From positions 3,844,001 to 3,908,000 of the forward strand of contig NZ_CP096276.1 in the NCBI RefSeq assembly GCF_024662235.1: a DNA stretch of 64,000 nucleotides, given 5' to 3'. Every line of letters starts with the position of its first letter. Position 1 is the first letter of the stretch. The position numbers were made by a program, and so were the translations under genes. The notes beneath the pieces are model-generated. The model saw only the letters and a program-made list of their open reading frames with translations. It did no database searches and was not told the origin of the DNA. The stretch comes from Pimelobacter simplex. GTDB taxonomy: Bacteria > Actinomycetota > Actinomycetes > Propionibacteriales > Nocardioidaceae. Below, piece after piece: positions 47,948 to 55,904 of this stretch.

Positions 47948-49509
47948 TGTCCGACCAGACCGTCACCGCACCCGGCGCGGCCGGCCACCTGCTCGAGCGG
48001 GCGCGCTGGGCGGCGCGCGCCTACGCGTCGTACTCGGCGAGCGATGTCGACCGGATCGTGCGTGCCGTCGCCGACGTCGCCCACGCCCACGCCCAGAAGT
48101 ACGCCGAGTGGGCCGTGCGCGAAACCGGCTTCGGCGTCGTCGAGCACAAGGTCCGCAAGAACCAGGCCTGCTCGCGCGGCATCGTCGACACCTACGCCGG
48201 CCAGGACTTCGTGACCCCCCGGGTCCGCATCGACGACAAGATCGTCGAGGTGCCGCGCCCCGCGGGCGTCGTGCTCGCCCTGACGCCCTCGACCAACCCG
48301 GTCGCCACCGTGTTCTTCAAGGTGATCCTGGCGCTGATGACCCGCAACGCCGTGGTGGTCAGCCCGCACCCGATGGCCAAGGAGTGCTGCCACGACGCCG
48401 CGCAGCTGCTGGCCCGCGCCGCGGTCGAGGCGGGTGCGCCCGACGGCATCGTGCAGAGCATCGCCGAGCCGACGATCCCCCTCGTCGAGGCGCTCATGGG
48501 CGACGTGCGCACCAACGTCATCCTCGCCACCGGCGGCACCGGCGTGGTCCGGGCGGCCTACAGCTCGGGCAACCCGGCGATCGGCGTCGGGCCCGGCAAC
48601 GTGCCGGTCCTGGTCGACGCGACCGCCGACGTCCGCGCCGCGGCGCAGCGCCTGGTCGAGAGCAAGGCCTTCGACAACTCGGTGCTCTGCACCAACGAGT
48701 CGGTGCTCATCGCCGAGGAGGCGATCGCCGACAAGCTCGTGCGCGAGATGGAGCGGGCCGGTGCCGCCGTGCTCAGCCCGGACGACGCCCAGCGGCTGCG
48801 CGACTACATGTTCCCGCTCGGCCGGCTCAACGTGGACGTCGTCGGCAAGGACGCCTCGTGGATCGCCCAGCAGGCGGGGATCCGCGTCGGTCCGCGCACC
48901 CAGGTGCTCGTCGCGCCCTTCGCCACCGCCGTGCCCGAGGAGCCCCTCACCCACGAGAAGCTCTCGCCGGTGCTCGGCCTGATCCGGGTCCCCGACGCGA
49001 GCACCGGCATCGCGACCGCGCGGGCGATCATCCGGATCGCCGGCGCCGGGCACAGCGCGGCCATCCACTCCGCCGACCCCGGCACGGTGGTGCGCTACGC
49101 CGCCGAGGTGCCCGTGCTGCGGGTCTCGGTCAACGTCGGCAACAGCACCGGCAGCTCCGGGCTCGACACGAACCTCGCACCCACCATGACCATCGGGACC
49201 GGCTTCGTCGGGCGCAGCGCGCTCGGCGAGAACCTCCAGCCGAAGCACCTCGTCGACTGGACCCGGATCGCCTACAACGCCGATCCCGCCGAGGCGATGC
49301 CGGCATACGCCGGGCTGAGCCCGTGGTCCGAGCACCGCACGCCCGTGCCGGCGTACCCGGTGCCGTCGAACGACCAGCGCGCGGCCACGGCCGTGCCGTC
49401 CGCCGTCGACGCGGTCGTCGACCGGCTCGGCGGCTCCGCAGACGCGGCCTTCCGCGAGCAGGTCCGTCGTCTCGTCGTCGAAGAACTCTCCCACCTCATC
49501 AAGGGCTGA
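47947..49509 (+). CDS. Acylating aldehyde dehydrogenase of the BMC
   Basis: A 520-residue aldehyde dehydrogenase of the EutE/PduP/BMC type, converting an aldehyde (probably propionaldehyde) to acyl-CoA with NAD+. VLALTPSTNPVATVFFKVIL (Rossmann), ILATGGTGVVRAAYSSGNPA, GVGPGNVPVLVDATAD and the catalytic cysteine in KAFDNSVLCTNESVLIAEE (about Cys248) are clear. The last 20 residues form an amphipathic helix (AFREQVRRLVVEELSHLIKG) after a Pro/Ala linker, the typical form of an encapsulation peptide. TGATG coupling to the aminotransferase gene. Confidence 0.92.
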   Translation: MSDQTVTAPGAAGHLLERARWAARAYASYSASDVDRIVRAVADVAHAHAQKYAEWAVRETGFGVVEHKVRKNQACSRGIVDTYAGQDFVTPRVRIDDKIVEVPRPAGVVLALTPSTNPVATVFFKVILALMTRNAVVVSPHPMAKECCHDAAQLLARAAVEAGAPDGIVQSIAEPTIPLVEALMGDVRTNVILATGGTGVVRAAYSSGNPAIGVGPGNVPVLVDATADVRAAAQRLVESKAFDNSVLCTNESVLIAEEAIADKLVREMERAGAAVLSPDDAQRLRDYMFPLGRLNVDVVGKDASWIAQQAGIRVGPRTQVLVAPFATAVPEEPLTHEKLSPVLGLIRVPDASTGIATARAIIRIAGAGHSAAIHSADPGTVVRYAAEVPVLRVSVNVGNSTGSSGLDTNLAPTMTIGTGFVGRSALGENLQPKHLVDWTRIAYNADPAEAMPAYAGLSPWSEHRTPVPAYPVPSNDQRAATAVPSAVDAVVDRLGGSADAAFREQVRRLVVEELSHLIKG

Positions 49510-49512
49510 CCC

Positions 49513-50115
49513 ATGGCTGAACTGCGTTCCTTCATCTTCATCGACCGGCTCCAGCCGCAGACCATGTGCTACCTCGGCACCTGGATCAAGGGCACCCTGC
49601 CGCGCGCCCACATGGCCGCGCAGATCATCGAGGTCGCGCCCGGCATCGACATCGAGCCGATCACCGACGTCGCCCTCAAGCACGCCGAGGTGGCCGCCGG
49701 CGTCCTCGTCGTCGAGCGGCAGTTCGGCTACCTGGAGTTCCACGGCGAGACCGGCTCGGTCAAGGCCGCTGCCGAAGGCGTCCTCGACGCACTCGGCGCC
49801 GACGCGTCGAGCGCGGTGCGGCCGCAGATCCTGGCCAGCAAGATCATCAGCTCGATCGACCACCAGCACGCCTTCCTGATCAACCGCAACAAGATCGGGT
49901 CGATGGTGCTGCCGGGCGAGTCGATGTACGTGCTCGAGGTGCAGCCCGCGTCGTACGCGATCGTGGCGACCAACGAGGCCGAGAAGGCCGCCGACATCAA
50001 GGTCGTCGACTACCGCATGATCGGTGCCACCGGCCGGGTCTACCTGGCCGGCAAGGAGGCCGACGTACGGCAGGCGGCCGAGGCGGCCGAGGACGCCCTG
50101 CGAGGGCTCACGTGA
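49513..50115 (+). CDS. Microcompartment shell protein, tandem-domain trimer (BMC-T), first copy
   Basis: A 200-residue shell protein with two BMC folds. First half ~1-95: CYLGTWIKGTLPRAHMAAQI, then VAAGVLVVERQFGYLEFHGE and SVKAAAEGVLDALG. Second half ~105-200: ILASKIISSIDHQHAFLINR, GESMYVLEVQPASYAIVATN, AEKAADIKVVDYRMIGATGR and VYLAGKEADVRQAAEAAEDA. BMC-T trimers form pseudohexamers whose large pores may pass cofactors. It corresponds to one of the two RMM BMC-T types; the second copy is at 51174. Starts 3 nt after the dehydrogenase stop. Confidence 0.92.
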   Translation: MAELRSFIFIDRLQPQTMCYLGTWIKGTLPRAHMAAQIIEVAPGIDIEPITDVALKHAEVAAGVLVVERQFGYLEFHGETGSVKAAAEGVLDALGADASSAVRPQILASKIISSIDHQHAFLINRNKIGSMVLPGESMYVLEVQPASYAIVATNEAEKAADIKVVDYRMIGATGRVYLAGKEADVRQAAEAAEDALRGLT

Positions 50116-50552
50116 CCTCGTCCCCCGACCTGCGGGCGCTCATCGCGGACGTCGTCCGCGAGGTCGTCGCGGACCTCGCCGGTCCGGCGGCCCGGGCCGC
50201 CGCGCCCCCGGCGCCGCCCGCGCTGCGCGAGCGCGTCGAGGCGGTCCGGATCGCCGACGACGCCGACCTCGACCGGTTCGCCCGGCAGCTGCTCGCCCTG
50301 TTCGAGAACCCCAAGAACCGCCAGGACCTGAAGGCCGGCCGGTTGCGGTTCCGGCTCGAGGGTGGGACCACGAGCGCCGTACCGGAGGCCCGGCCGGTGC
50401 AGCGGATCGACACCGGCGCCGTCACCGAGCGCCAGGTCAAGGCGGCCGCCGAGGCGGGCCGCCGGCTGGTCCTCGGCCGCCGGGCCGTGCTGACTCCCCT
50501 GGCGCGCGAGAAGGCTCGCGCGCTGGGGGTACCCATCGAGAAGGAGCGCTGA
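50112..50552 (+). CDS. Small BMC-associated protein with encapsulation-peptide-like N-terminus
   Basis: A 146-residue protein not assigned to an enzyme family. The first 22 residues (SPDLRALIADVVREVVADLA) are an amphipathic helix like BMC encapsulation peptides, followed by an Ala/Pro linker. The middle (LDRFARQLLALFENPKNRQD, LKAGRLRFRLEG) is compact. The end carries TGAVTERQVKAAAEAGRRLV and AVLTPLAREKARALGVPIEK, a signature seen at the end or start of several microcompartment proteins (EutQ/PduM/PduL-type neighbours). It is probably a structural or assembly cargo. GTGA overlap upstream, 1-nt overlap downstream with the EutN gene. Confidence 0.7.
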   Translation: MTSSPDLRALIADVVREVVADLAGPAARAAAPPAPPALRERVEAVRIADDADLDRFARQLLALFENPKNRQDLKAGRLRFRLEGGTTSAVPEARPVQRIDTGAVTERQVKAAAEAGRRLVLGRRAVLTPLAREKARALGVPIEKER

Positions 50553-50800
50553 TGCTGAGAGCAGTCGTGACCGGCAATGTCTGGTCCACCAAGAGGATCG
50601 ACGGCCTGCCCAACGGCGCCTTCCTCGAGGTCGAGGTGGACGGCGGCAGTCGCCTGGTCGCCTTCGACGTCCTGGGCAGCGGGGTCGGCGAGACCGTCCT
50701 GGTCGCCCAGGGATCGGTCGCCGCGGCCTGGTTCCCCGGCACCCCACCGCCCGTCGACGCGCTCGTCATCGGCTCGATCGACTCCCAGCCCACGGGCTGA
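50552..50800 (+). CDS. Microcompartment vertex protein (EutN/CcmL, BMC-P pentamer)
   Basis: An 82-residue OB-fold shell protein that forms pentamers capping the vertices. N-terminal MLRAVVTGNVWSTKRIDGL, then FLEVEVDGGSRLVAFDVLGS, GVGETVLVAQGSVAAAWF (the family G-x-G-E-x-V-L-x-x-G-S-x-A-R-type motif) and PVDALVIGSIDS. Length is standard. The operon thus holds all three shell classes (H, T, P). Start overlaps the preceding stop by 1 nt. Confidence 0.93.
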   Translation: MLRAVVTGNVWSTKRIDGLPNGAFLEVEVDGGSRLVAFDVLGSGVGETVLVAQGSVAAAWFPGTPPPVDALVIGSIDSQPTG

Positions 50801-50846
50801 CACCCACCACCACCGCAACAACCACCGCACAACCAAGGAGCACCAC

Positions 50847-51128
50847 ATGTCCAGCACCGCCATCGGCATGATCGAGACCAAGGGCTTCGTCGCCGCGCTC
50901 GCCGCCGCGGACGCCATGGTCAAGGCCGCGAACGTCACCATCACCGACCGCCAGGAGGTCGGCGACGGGCTCGTCGCCGTCGTCATCAGCGGCGAGGTCG
51001 GCGCGGTCAAGGCCGCCACCGAGGCCGGCGCCGAGACCGCCTCGCAGGTCGGCGAGCTCGTCAGCGTCCACGTCATCCCGCGCCCCCACGCCGAGATCGG
51101 CAACCACTTCGACGTCAGCGCGAAGTAG
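50847..51128 (+). CDS. Microcompartment shell protein, hexamer (BMC-H)
   Basis: A 93-residue single BMC-domain protein building the shell facets. AIGMIETKGFVAALAAADAM, VKAANVTITDRQEVGDGLVA and VVISGEVGAVKAATEAGAET give the canonical BMC fold, then QVGELVSVHVIPRPHAEIGN. AAGGAG lies 7-12 nt before the ATG, stronger than the sites of its neighbours, which fits the need for the most abundant shell part. A 46-bp A/C-rich spacer separates it from the EutN gene. Confidence 0.95.
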   Translation: MSSTAIGMIETKGFVAALAAADAMVKAANVTITDRQEVGDGLVAVVISGEVGAVKAATEAGAETASQVGELVSVHVIPRPHAEIGNHFDVSAK

Positions 51129-51173
51129 CCCGATCACCGCCGTCACGCCAGCATCCCGAGAAGAGGAGGTCCG

Positions 51174-51821
51174 ATGACCGCCACCCACGCCCGTACGGAG
51201 CTGCGGGTCAACCTGATGGTCGAGGACCTGCAGCCGCAGTTCGCCGCCTACCTGGGCACGCCCACGCGGGCCCGCGGGTACCCGCCGTACGCCGGGGACC
51301 ACGCGCTCATCATCGAGGTCGCCCCCGCGCTCGCCATCGAGCGCGTGATCGACCTGGCGCTGCGCGCGGTGCCGACGGTCGAGCCCGGCATCCTCTTCGT
51401 GGAGCGGCAGTTCGGCGTCCTCGAGCTGCACGCCTCGTCACTGGCCGACGTCACCGCCGCCGGCCAGGCGGTGCTCGACGGCACCGGCAGCTCGGCCAGT
51501 GACCAGCTCCGCCCGCGGGTGCTCTACCACGACATCATCGAGCACATCACCGACCAGCACGCGGTGATCCTCAACCGCAACCGATCGGGGTCGATGGTGA
51601 TGCCGGGACAGTCGCTCCTCGTCTACGAGATGACTCCTGCCCTGTTCGCGGCCGTGGCCGCCAACGAGGCCGAGCGTGCGGCACCCGGCATCACGATGGT
51701 CGACGTGCAGTTCATTGGAGCGGCGGGGCGGCTGTACCTGAGCGGCACCACCGAGGACGTCGAGGTGGCCCGCGACCGGATCACCAAGGTCCTGGAGTCG
51801 ATCGAGGGACGGGAGCACTGA
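51174..51821 (+). CDS. Microcompartment shell protein, tandem-domain trimer (BMC-T), second copy
   Basis: A 215-residue BMC-T paralogue of the 49513 gene. VNLMVEDLQPQFAAYLGTPT, VEPGILFVERQFGVLELHAS, then VLYHDIIEHITDQHAVILNR, GQSLLVYEMTPALFAAVAAN and MVDVQFIGAAGRLYLSG align along the full length. It differs from the first copy by a longer, basic N-terminus and a loop RARGYPPYAGDH in the first domain. Two different trimers may give different pores or stacking. GAAGAGGAGG lies a few nt before the ATG. Stop overlaps the kinase ATG by 1 nt. Confidence 0.92.
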   Translation: MTATHARTELRVNLMVEDLQPQFAAYLGTPTRARGYPPYAGDHALIIEVAPALAIERVIDLALRAVPTVEPGILFVERQFGVLELHASSLADVTAAGQAVLDGTGSSASDQLRPRVLYHDIIEHITDQHAVILNRNRSGSMVMPGQSLLVYEMTPALFAAVAANEAERAAPGITMVDVQFIGAAGRLYLSGTTEDVEVARDRITKVLESIEGREH

Positions 51822-52810
51822 TGGACACCGTGGCCGCGGCGACCGACACCCGGGTCGCCGAGCTGGCGCTGCCGTCGTACGGCTTCGGGGAGGGGCGCAC
51901 CCTGCGGATGATCAACCTGTCCGAGAACGCGACCTTCCTGGTCGAGGAGCCCGGCCGCACCGCGATCCTGCGGGTGCACCGGGTCGGCTACCACTCGCGC
52001 AGCGACATCGAGAGCGAGCTCGCCTGGCTCGCCGCGCTGCGGGCCGAGTCGGGGGTCGCCACCTCCGCGGAGATCGCCAACGACCACGGCGAGCGGGTCA
52101 CCACCGTCGTCGTCGACGGGCAGGAGCGGCACTGCGTCCTCTTCGAGCTCGTGCCCGGCATCGAGCCGGACGACGTCGCGCTCGGCACCTCCGACTTCGA
52201 GACGCTCGGCGCGATCACCGCGCGCATGCACGAGCACGCGCGCTCGTGGACGCCGCCGGCCGGCTTCCACCGGTTCCGGTGGGACTGGGAGCACTCCCTC
52301 GGCGAGCAGCCCCGCTGGGGGCGCTGGCAGGACGGCATCGGCGTCGGTGCGGCCGAGGAGGAGGTGCTCGGTGCGGCGGCCGCGATCGTCGAGGAGCGGC
52401 TCGCGTCGTACGGGACGGGGGCGGACCGGTTCGGCCTCGTCCACGCCGACCTCCGCCTCGCCAACCTCCTGGTCGAGGGCGACCTCGTCACGGTCATCGA
52501 CTTCGACGACTGCGGGCTGTCGTGGTTCATGTACGACTTCGGCACCGCCGTGTCGTTCATCGAGCACGACCCGCGGCTGCCGCGGTGGCAGGAGGCGTGG
52601 CTGCGCGGCTACCGCTCGGTCGTCGACCTCTCCGCCGAGCACGAGGCGATGCTGCCGACGTTCGTCATGCTCCGCCGGCTGCTGCTCGTGGCCTGGCTGG
52701 GCTCGCACGCCCACTCCCGCGAGTGCCAGGAGCTCGGCCCCGGCTACACCGCCGGCTCCGTCGAGCTCGCCCACCGCTACGTGGCGTCCGGCGGCGCCAC
52801 GCTCACCTGA
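51821..52810 (+). CDS. APH-fold aminoalcohol kinase (1-amino-2-propanol kinase-like)
   Basis: A 329-residue small-molecule kinase of the aminoglycoside/choline kinase fold. The N-lobe has [20 protein letters not shown] (ATP loop) and AILRVHR (Lys/Arg strand). The C-lobe has [20 protein letters not shown] (Brenner HxDxxxxN) and [19 protein letters not shown] (metal-binding DFDD). Its relative in Mycobacterium smegmatis RMM is (S)-1-amino-2-propanol kinase, so the likely product is aminopropanol-O-phosphate for the class III lyase. Assignment rests on fold plus locus. Confidence 0.88.
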   Translation: MDTVAAATDTRVAELALPSYGFGEGRTLRMINLSENATFLVEEPGRTAILRVHRVGYHSRSDIESELAWLAALRAESGVATSAEIANDHGERVTTVVVDGQERHCVLFELVPGIEPDDVALGTSDFETLGAITARMHEHARSWTPPAGFHRFRWDWEHSLGEQPRWGRWQDGIGVGAAEEEVLGAAAAIVEERLASYGTGADRFGLVHADLRLANLLVEGDLVTVIDFDDCGLSWFMYDFGTAVSFIEHDPRLPRWQEAWLRGYRSVVDLSAEHEAMLPTFVMLRRLLLVAWLGSHAHSRECQELGPGYTAGSVELAHRYVASGGATLT

Positions 52811-52829
52811 TCCCACCCACGGAGGACCC

Positions 52830-53600
52830 ATGTTCACCTCACTCGCTGGACGCTCCGTCGTCGTCACCGGCGGCAGCAAGGGCATCGGCCGCGGCATCGC
52901 CACGGTCTTCGCCCGGGCCGGCGCCCGGGTGCTCGTCACCGGACGCGACGAGGCGGCGCTCGAGGCCGCGTGCGCGGAGCTCGGCGCCGGGGCGTCGTAC
53001 GTCGTGACGGACGTGAGCTCGCGCGAGGACTGCGACCGGATGGCCGCCACCGCCGTCGACCGGCACGGCGGCATCGACGTCCTGTGCGCCAACGCCGGGA
53101 TCTTCCCCGCCGCGCGCCTCGACGCGATGACACCCGGCGACCTGCGCACCGTGATGGCGACGAACCTCGACGGCACCGTGTTCGCGGTCCAGGCCTGCCT
53201 GGAGGCGCTGACCGCCAGCGGCCGCGGCCGGATCGTGGTCACCTCGTCGATCACCGGGCCCTTCACCGGCTACCCGGGCTGGTCGCACTACGGCGCCAGC
53301 AAGGCCGCCCAGCTCGGCTTCGTCCGTACGGCGGCGCTCGAGCTGGCCCCGCGCGGGATCACCATCAACGCGGTGCTCCCGGGCAATGTCGCCACCGAGG
53401 GACTCGACGGGCTCGGCGAGGACTACCTCGCCGCGATGGCCGCGAGCGTCCCCCAGAAGCGCCTCGGCAGCGTCGCCGACATCGGCAACGCCGCGCTGTT
53501 CTTCGCCACCGAGGAGGCCGGCTACGTGACCGGCCAGAGCCTGGTCGTCGACGGCGGCCAGGTGCTGCCGGAGTCGCTCCAGGCGCTCGAGGAGATCTGA
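52830..53600 (+). CDS. Short-chain dehydrogenase of the BMC (aminopropanol dehydrogenase/aminoacetone reductase-like)
   Basis: A 256-residue classical SDR. Cofactor loop [46 protein letters not shown] (NAG), [20 protein letters not shown] with KAAQLGF (Ser; YGASK), and [15 protein letters not shown]. In RMM loci the SDR interconverts aminoacetone and 1-amino-2-propanol. GGAGG lies 5-9 nt before ATG 52830. It is the last enzyme of the operon and lacks an obvious encapsulation helix, so location inside the shell is uncertain. Confidence 0.88.
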   Translation: MFTSLAGRSVVVTGGSKGIGRGIATVFARAGARVLVTGRDEAALEAACAELGAGASYVVTDVSSREDCDRMAATAVDRHGGIDVLCANAGIFPAARLDAMTPGDLRTVMATNLDGTVFAVQACLEALTASGRGRIVVTSSITGPFTGYPGWSHYGASKAAQLGFVRTAALELAPRGITINAVLPGNVATEGLDGLGEDYLAAMAASVPQKRLGSVADIGNAALFFATEEAGYVTGQSLVVDGGQVLPESLQALEEI

Positions 53601-53629
53601 GCGGACCGGTCGGGTACCGTTTCGCCTAC

Positions 53630-53642
53630 TGGTCAGACCGAA
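53630..53642. promoter_or_regulatory. GntR-type operator before the regulator gene
   Basis: TGGTCAGACCGA-type palindrome (core GGTCAGACC, 53631-53639), 44 nt before the GntR ATG. Its core is identical to that of the operator at 39762 and implies autoregulation. Confidence 0.6.
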
Positions 53643-53682
53643 TCGGGCGGTTCACCAGGAACAGCCGGAGAGGAGCGGGGCC

Positions 53683-54471
53683 ATGGCCAACGAGCACGCC
53701 GTCGCGGAGAACCTGCGGCGCCGGATGCTGACCGACATCGGCTCCGGCACCCTGCCCCCGGGCGCCCGGCTGGGCAGCGAGCGCGAGCTCTCCGAGCACT
53801 ACGGCGTCAGCCGCGCGACCCTGCGCCAGGTGCTCGCCGCGCTCGAGGAGGCCGGACTCGTCCGCCGCGTCGCCGGCCGCGGGGGCGGCACCTTCATCAA
53901 CCACGCCAAGGTCGAGCACGACCTGACCAAGGTGGTCGGCGTCCCGGCCTACCTCGCCCGGCAGGGCTACTCGGCGGGCACCCGGGTCGTCGCGACCAAG
54001 ATGGGCGTCGCCGACGCACCGACCCGCCGCGCGCTCCAGCTGGGCGAGGGCGATCTCGTGGTCGACGTACGGCGGCTGCGGCTGGCCGACGGCACGCCGT
54101 TCTCGCTCGACCACGCCCGCCTGCCCGCCGACCGCTTCCCCGGACTGCTCGAGCAGCCGCTGGGCGGCTCGATCTACGAGCTCATCGAGAACGACTACGG
54201 CGTCACCATCGGTGACGCCGAGGAGGTCGTCGAGGTCGTCCACGCCACCGACGAGGAGGCGGCCCTGCTCTCCGTCGCCGTCGGCGACCCCCTGGTCTCG
54301 ATCACCCGGACGACGTACGACACCGGTGGCACGCCCTTCGAGTTCTCCCACGACCTCTTCCGCTCCGACCGGGTCCGGATCACCCTGCGCACCCCCGGCC
54401 GCGGCCTGCGCGGCATCCCCGGCACCGACACCCCCCACTTCGCCACCATCTCCTCCGTCCCGGCCTCCTAG
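53683..54471 (+). CDS. GntR-family (HutC/UTRA) transcriptional regulator of the BMC locus
   Basis: A 262-residue regulator. Winged helix ~1-75: LRRRMLTDIGSGTLPPGARL, SERELSEHYGVSRATLRQVL and AALEEAGLVRRVAGRGGGTF. UTRA ligand domain ~95-235: PTRRALQLGEGDLVVDVRRL, LPADRFPGLLEQPLGGSIYE and PFEFSHDLFRSDRVRITLR. HutC-type proteins bind GGTCTAGACC-like palindromes, which fits GGTC(A/T)GACC at four sites here. It should repress until an amine metabolite binds. It lies 82 nt after the SDR and could be read with the operon or from its own promoter. Confidence 0.92.
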   Translation: MANEHAVAENLRRRMLTDIGSGTLPPGARLGSERELSEHYGVSRATLRQVLAALEEAGLVRRVAGRGGGTFINHAKVEHDLTKVVGVPAYLARQGYSAGTRVVATKMGVADAPTRRALQLGEGDLVVDVRRLRLADGTPFSLDHARLPADRFPGLLEQPLGGSIYELIENDYGVTIGDAEEVVEVVHATDEEAALLSVAVGDPLVSITRTTYDTGGTPFEFSHDLFRSDRVRITLRTPGRGLRGIPGTDTPHFATISSVPAS

Positions 54472-54475
54472 CCGC

Positions 54476-54555
54476 CGAAGGCGCAGGGTTCCGGCCACGA
54501 AGTCGCAGGGTTTCTGCACCGAAGTCGCGGGGTTCCGGCCCCGAGGACGCAGAAC
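54476..54555 (+). repeat. Tandem array of a 22-bp repeat, about 3.5 units
   Basis: Units at 54476-54497, 54498-54519 and 54520-54541 share CGAAGTCGCAGGGTTCCGG and are followed by a degenerate part-unit running into the hairpin at 54553. It starts 5 bp after the GntR stop, in a convergent intergenic region. The same 22-bp family forms the palindrome at 56074-56237. Confidence 0.8.
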
Positions 54556-54586
54556 GGCCCGGACGACATACGTCGTCCGGGCCGTT
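54553..54586. terminator. Bidirectional hairpin between GntR and sseC genes
   Basis: A perfect 15-bp stem (54553-54567 with 54572-54586, core CGGCCCGGACGAC) and a 4-nt ATAC loop in the convergent space, 17 nt beyond the sseC stop. Confidence 0.7.
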
Positions 54587-54602
54587 GCGGCGTTGCTGGG
54601 TC

Positions 54603-54911
54603 TCAGATCGCGATCAGGACCTCGGCCACCGAGCCGGTCTGCGCCTGGACGGCGCGGTCGACCGGGTCGGCCTTGGGGGCCAGGGTCCGCAGCGTCCACT
54701 GGCCGTCGCCGGCGAAGAACCGGAAGTGGCCGGTCGCGGAGGTCGGGACCTCCGCGGTGAACTCGCCGCTCTTGTCGAGCAGCCGGACGTAGGCGCCCGA
54801 CACCGGGGTGGCGTCGTCACCGGTGCCGCGCACGACCTGGCCCTGGATCACGGCCTCCTTGGCCACGTTGACGCCCTCGAGGGAAAGCCCTCCGACAGTC
54901 GCTCCGCACAT
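54603..54911 (-). CDS. sseC: DUF1416 protein (SseC-like)
   Basis: A 102-residue protein with MCGATVGGLSLEGVNVAKEA at the N-terminus and a carboxypeptidase-regulatory-like beta-sandwich (GQVVRGTGDDATPVSGAYVR, GEFTAEVPTSATGHFRFFAG, then RTLAPKADPVDRAVQAQTG). Actinobacterial SseC genes always neighbour the SseA/CysA-type sulfurtransferase, as here (4-nt gap), and are named for that link; the function is not settled. ATG 54911 begins the conserved MCGA motif. Confidence 0.88.
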   Translation of the reverse strand: MCGATVGGLSLEGVNVAKEAVIQGQVVRGTGDDATPVSGAYVRLLDKSGEFTAEVPTSATGHFRFFAGDGQWTLRTLAPKADPVDRAVQAQTGSVAEVLIAI

Positions 54912-54915
54912 GTGC

Positions 54916-55764
54916 TCAGGCCTCCCCGGGCTCGTCGCCGAGGGCGATCGGAACGCCGACGAGGGAGCCGTACTCGGTCCACGAGCCGTCGTAGTTCTTG
55001 ACGTTCTTCTTGCCGAGGATCTCCTGCAGCACGAACCAGGTGAGCGAGGAGCGCTCACCGATGCGGCAAAGGGCGATGGTGTCCTTGGCCTCGTCGAAGC
55101 CGACCTCGGCGTAGAGCGCCTGCAGGTCCGCGTCGGACTTGAAGGTGCCGTCGTCGTTGGCGTTCTTGCTCCACGGGACGTTCACGGACGTCGGGATGTG
55201 GCCGGCGCGCTGCGACTGCTCCTGCGGGAGGTGGGCCGGGGCGAGGAGGCGGCCGGCGTACTCGTCGGGGCTGCGGACGTCGACCAGGTTCTGCGTGCCG
55301 ATCGCGGCAACGACGTCGTCGCGGAAGGCGCGGATCGAGCTGTCCTGCTCCTGCGCCGTGTACGTCGTCGCGGCTCGCGTGGGCAGCTCGTCGGTCAGCT
55401 CGCGGCTGTCGAGCTCCCACTTCTTGCGGCCGCCGTCCATGAGCTTGACGTCCTGGTGGCCGTAGAGCTTGAAGTACCAGTAGGCGTAGGCCGCGAACCA
55501 GTTGTTGTTGCCGCCGTACAGCACGACGGTCTGGTCGTTGCCGACGCCGCGCTCGGAGAGCAGGGCCTCGAACTGCGCCTTGTTGACGAAGTCACGACGG
55601 ACCTGGTCCTGCAGGTCGGTGGTCCAGTCGAGCTTGATGGCGTTGCGGATGTGGCCCTTGTCGTAGGCCGTGGTGTCCTCGTCGACCTCGATGACGACGA
55701 CCTGGGGGTTGTCGAGGTTGTCCTCGACCCACTGGGCGGAGACGAGGGAGTTCTCGCGGCTCAT
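54916..55764 (-). CDS. sseA: Thiosulfate/3-mercaptopyruvate sulfurtransferase (two-domain rhodanese)
   Basis: A 282-residue tandem rhodanese. First domain ~1-140: SLVSAQWVEDNLDNPQVVVI, HIRNAIKLDWTTDLQD and VVLYGGNNNWFAAYAYWYFK (inactive site). Second domain ~150-282: LVDVRSPDEYAGRLLAPAHL, AGHIPTSVNVPWSKNAND and the catalytic loop TIALCRIGERSSLTWFVLQE (persulfide Cys in CRIGER). It transfers sulfane sulfur, typically from thiosulfate to cyanide or thiols. ATG 55764 with GAAGGAATC upstream. A Cys-rich leader ORF precedes it by 140 nt, indicating cysteine-dependent control. Confidence 0.93.
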   Translation of the reverse strand: MSRENSLVSAQWVEDNLDNPQVVVIEVDEDTTAYDKGHIRNAIKLDWTTDLQDQVRRDFVNKAQFEALLSERGVGNDQTVVLYGGNNNWFAAYAYWYFKLYGHQDVKLMDGGRKKWELDSRELTDELPTRAATTYTAQEQDSSIRAFRDDVVAAIGTQNLVDVRSPDEYAGRLLAPAHLPQEQSQRAGHIPTSVNVPWSKNANDDGTFKSDADLQALYAEVGFDEAKDTIALCRIGERSSLTWFVLQEILGKKNVKNYDGSWTEYGSLVGVPIALGDEPGEA

Positions 55765-55904
55765 GGTGATTCCTTCGATGGTTGCGATGGTGCGGTACGA
55801 CGGTGCTGTTGCGGCAGCACGGCACGACACAGGACTACGCCTGGGCACGGCAGTGCCACGGAGGCGACGGGAGAACGGCGGAACCGCCGGAGTTCAGAGA
55901 CCCG
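55765..55904 (-). promoter_or_regulatory. Putative attenuator region between leader ORF and sseA
   Basis: A 140-nt leader with short hairpins on the minus strand, including CGGCGGTTCCGCCG and GGCACTGCCGTGCC, between the Cys-rich leader ORF and the sseA ribosome-binding site. Suited to translation-coupled attenuation; the exact switching structure is not resolved. Confidence 0.45.
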
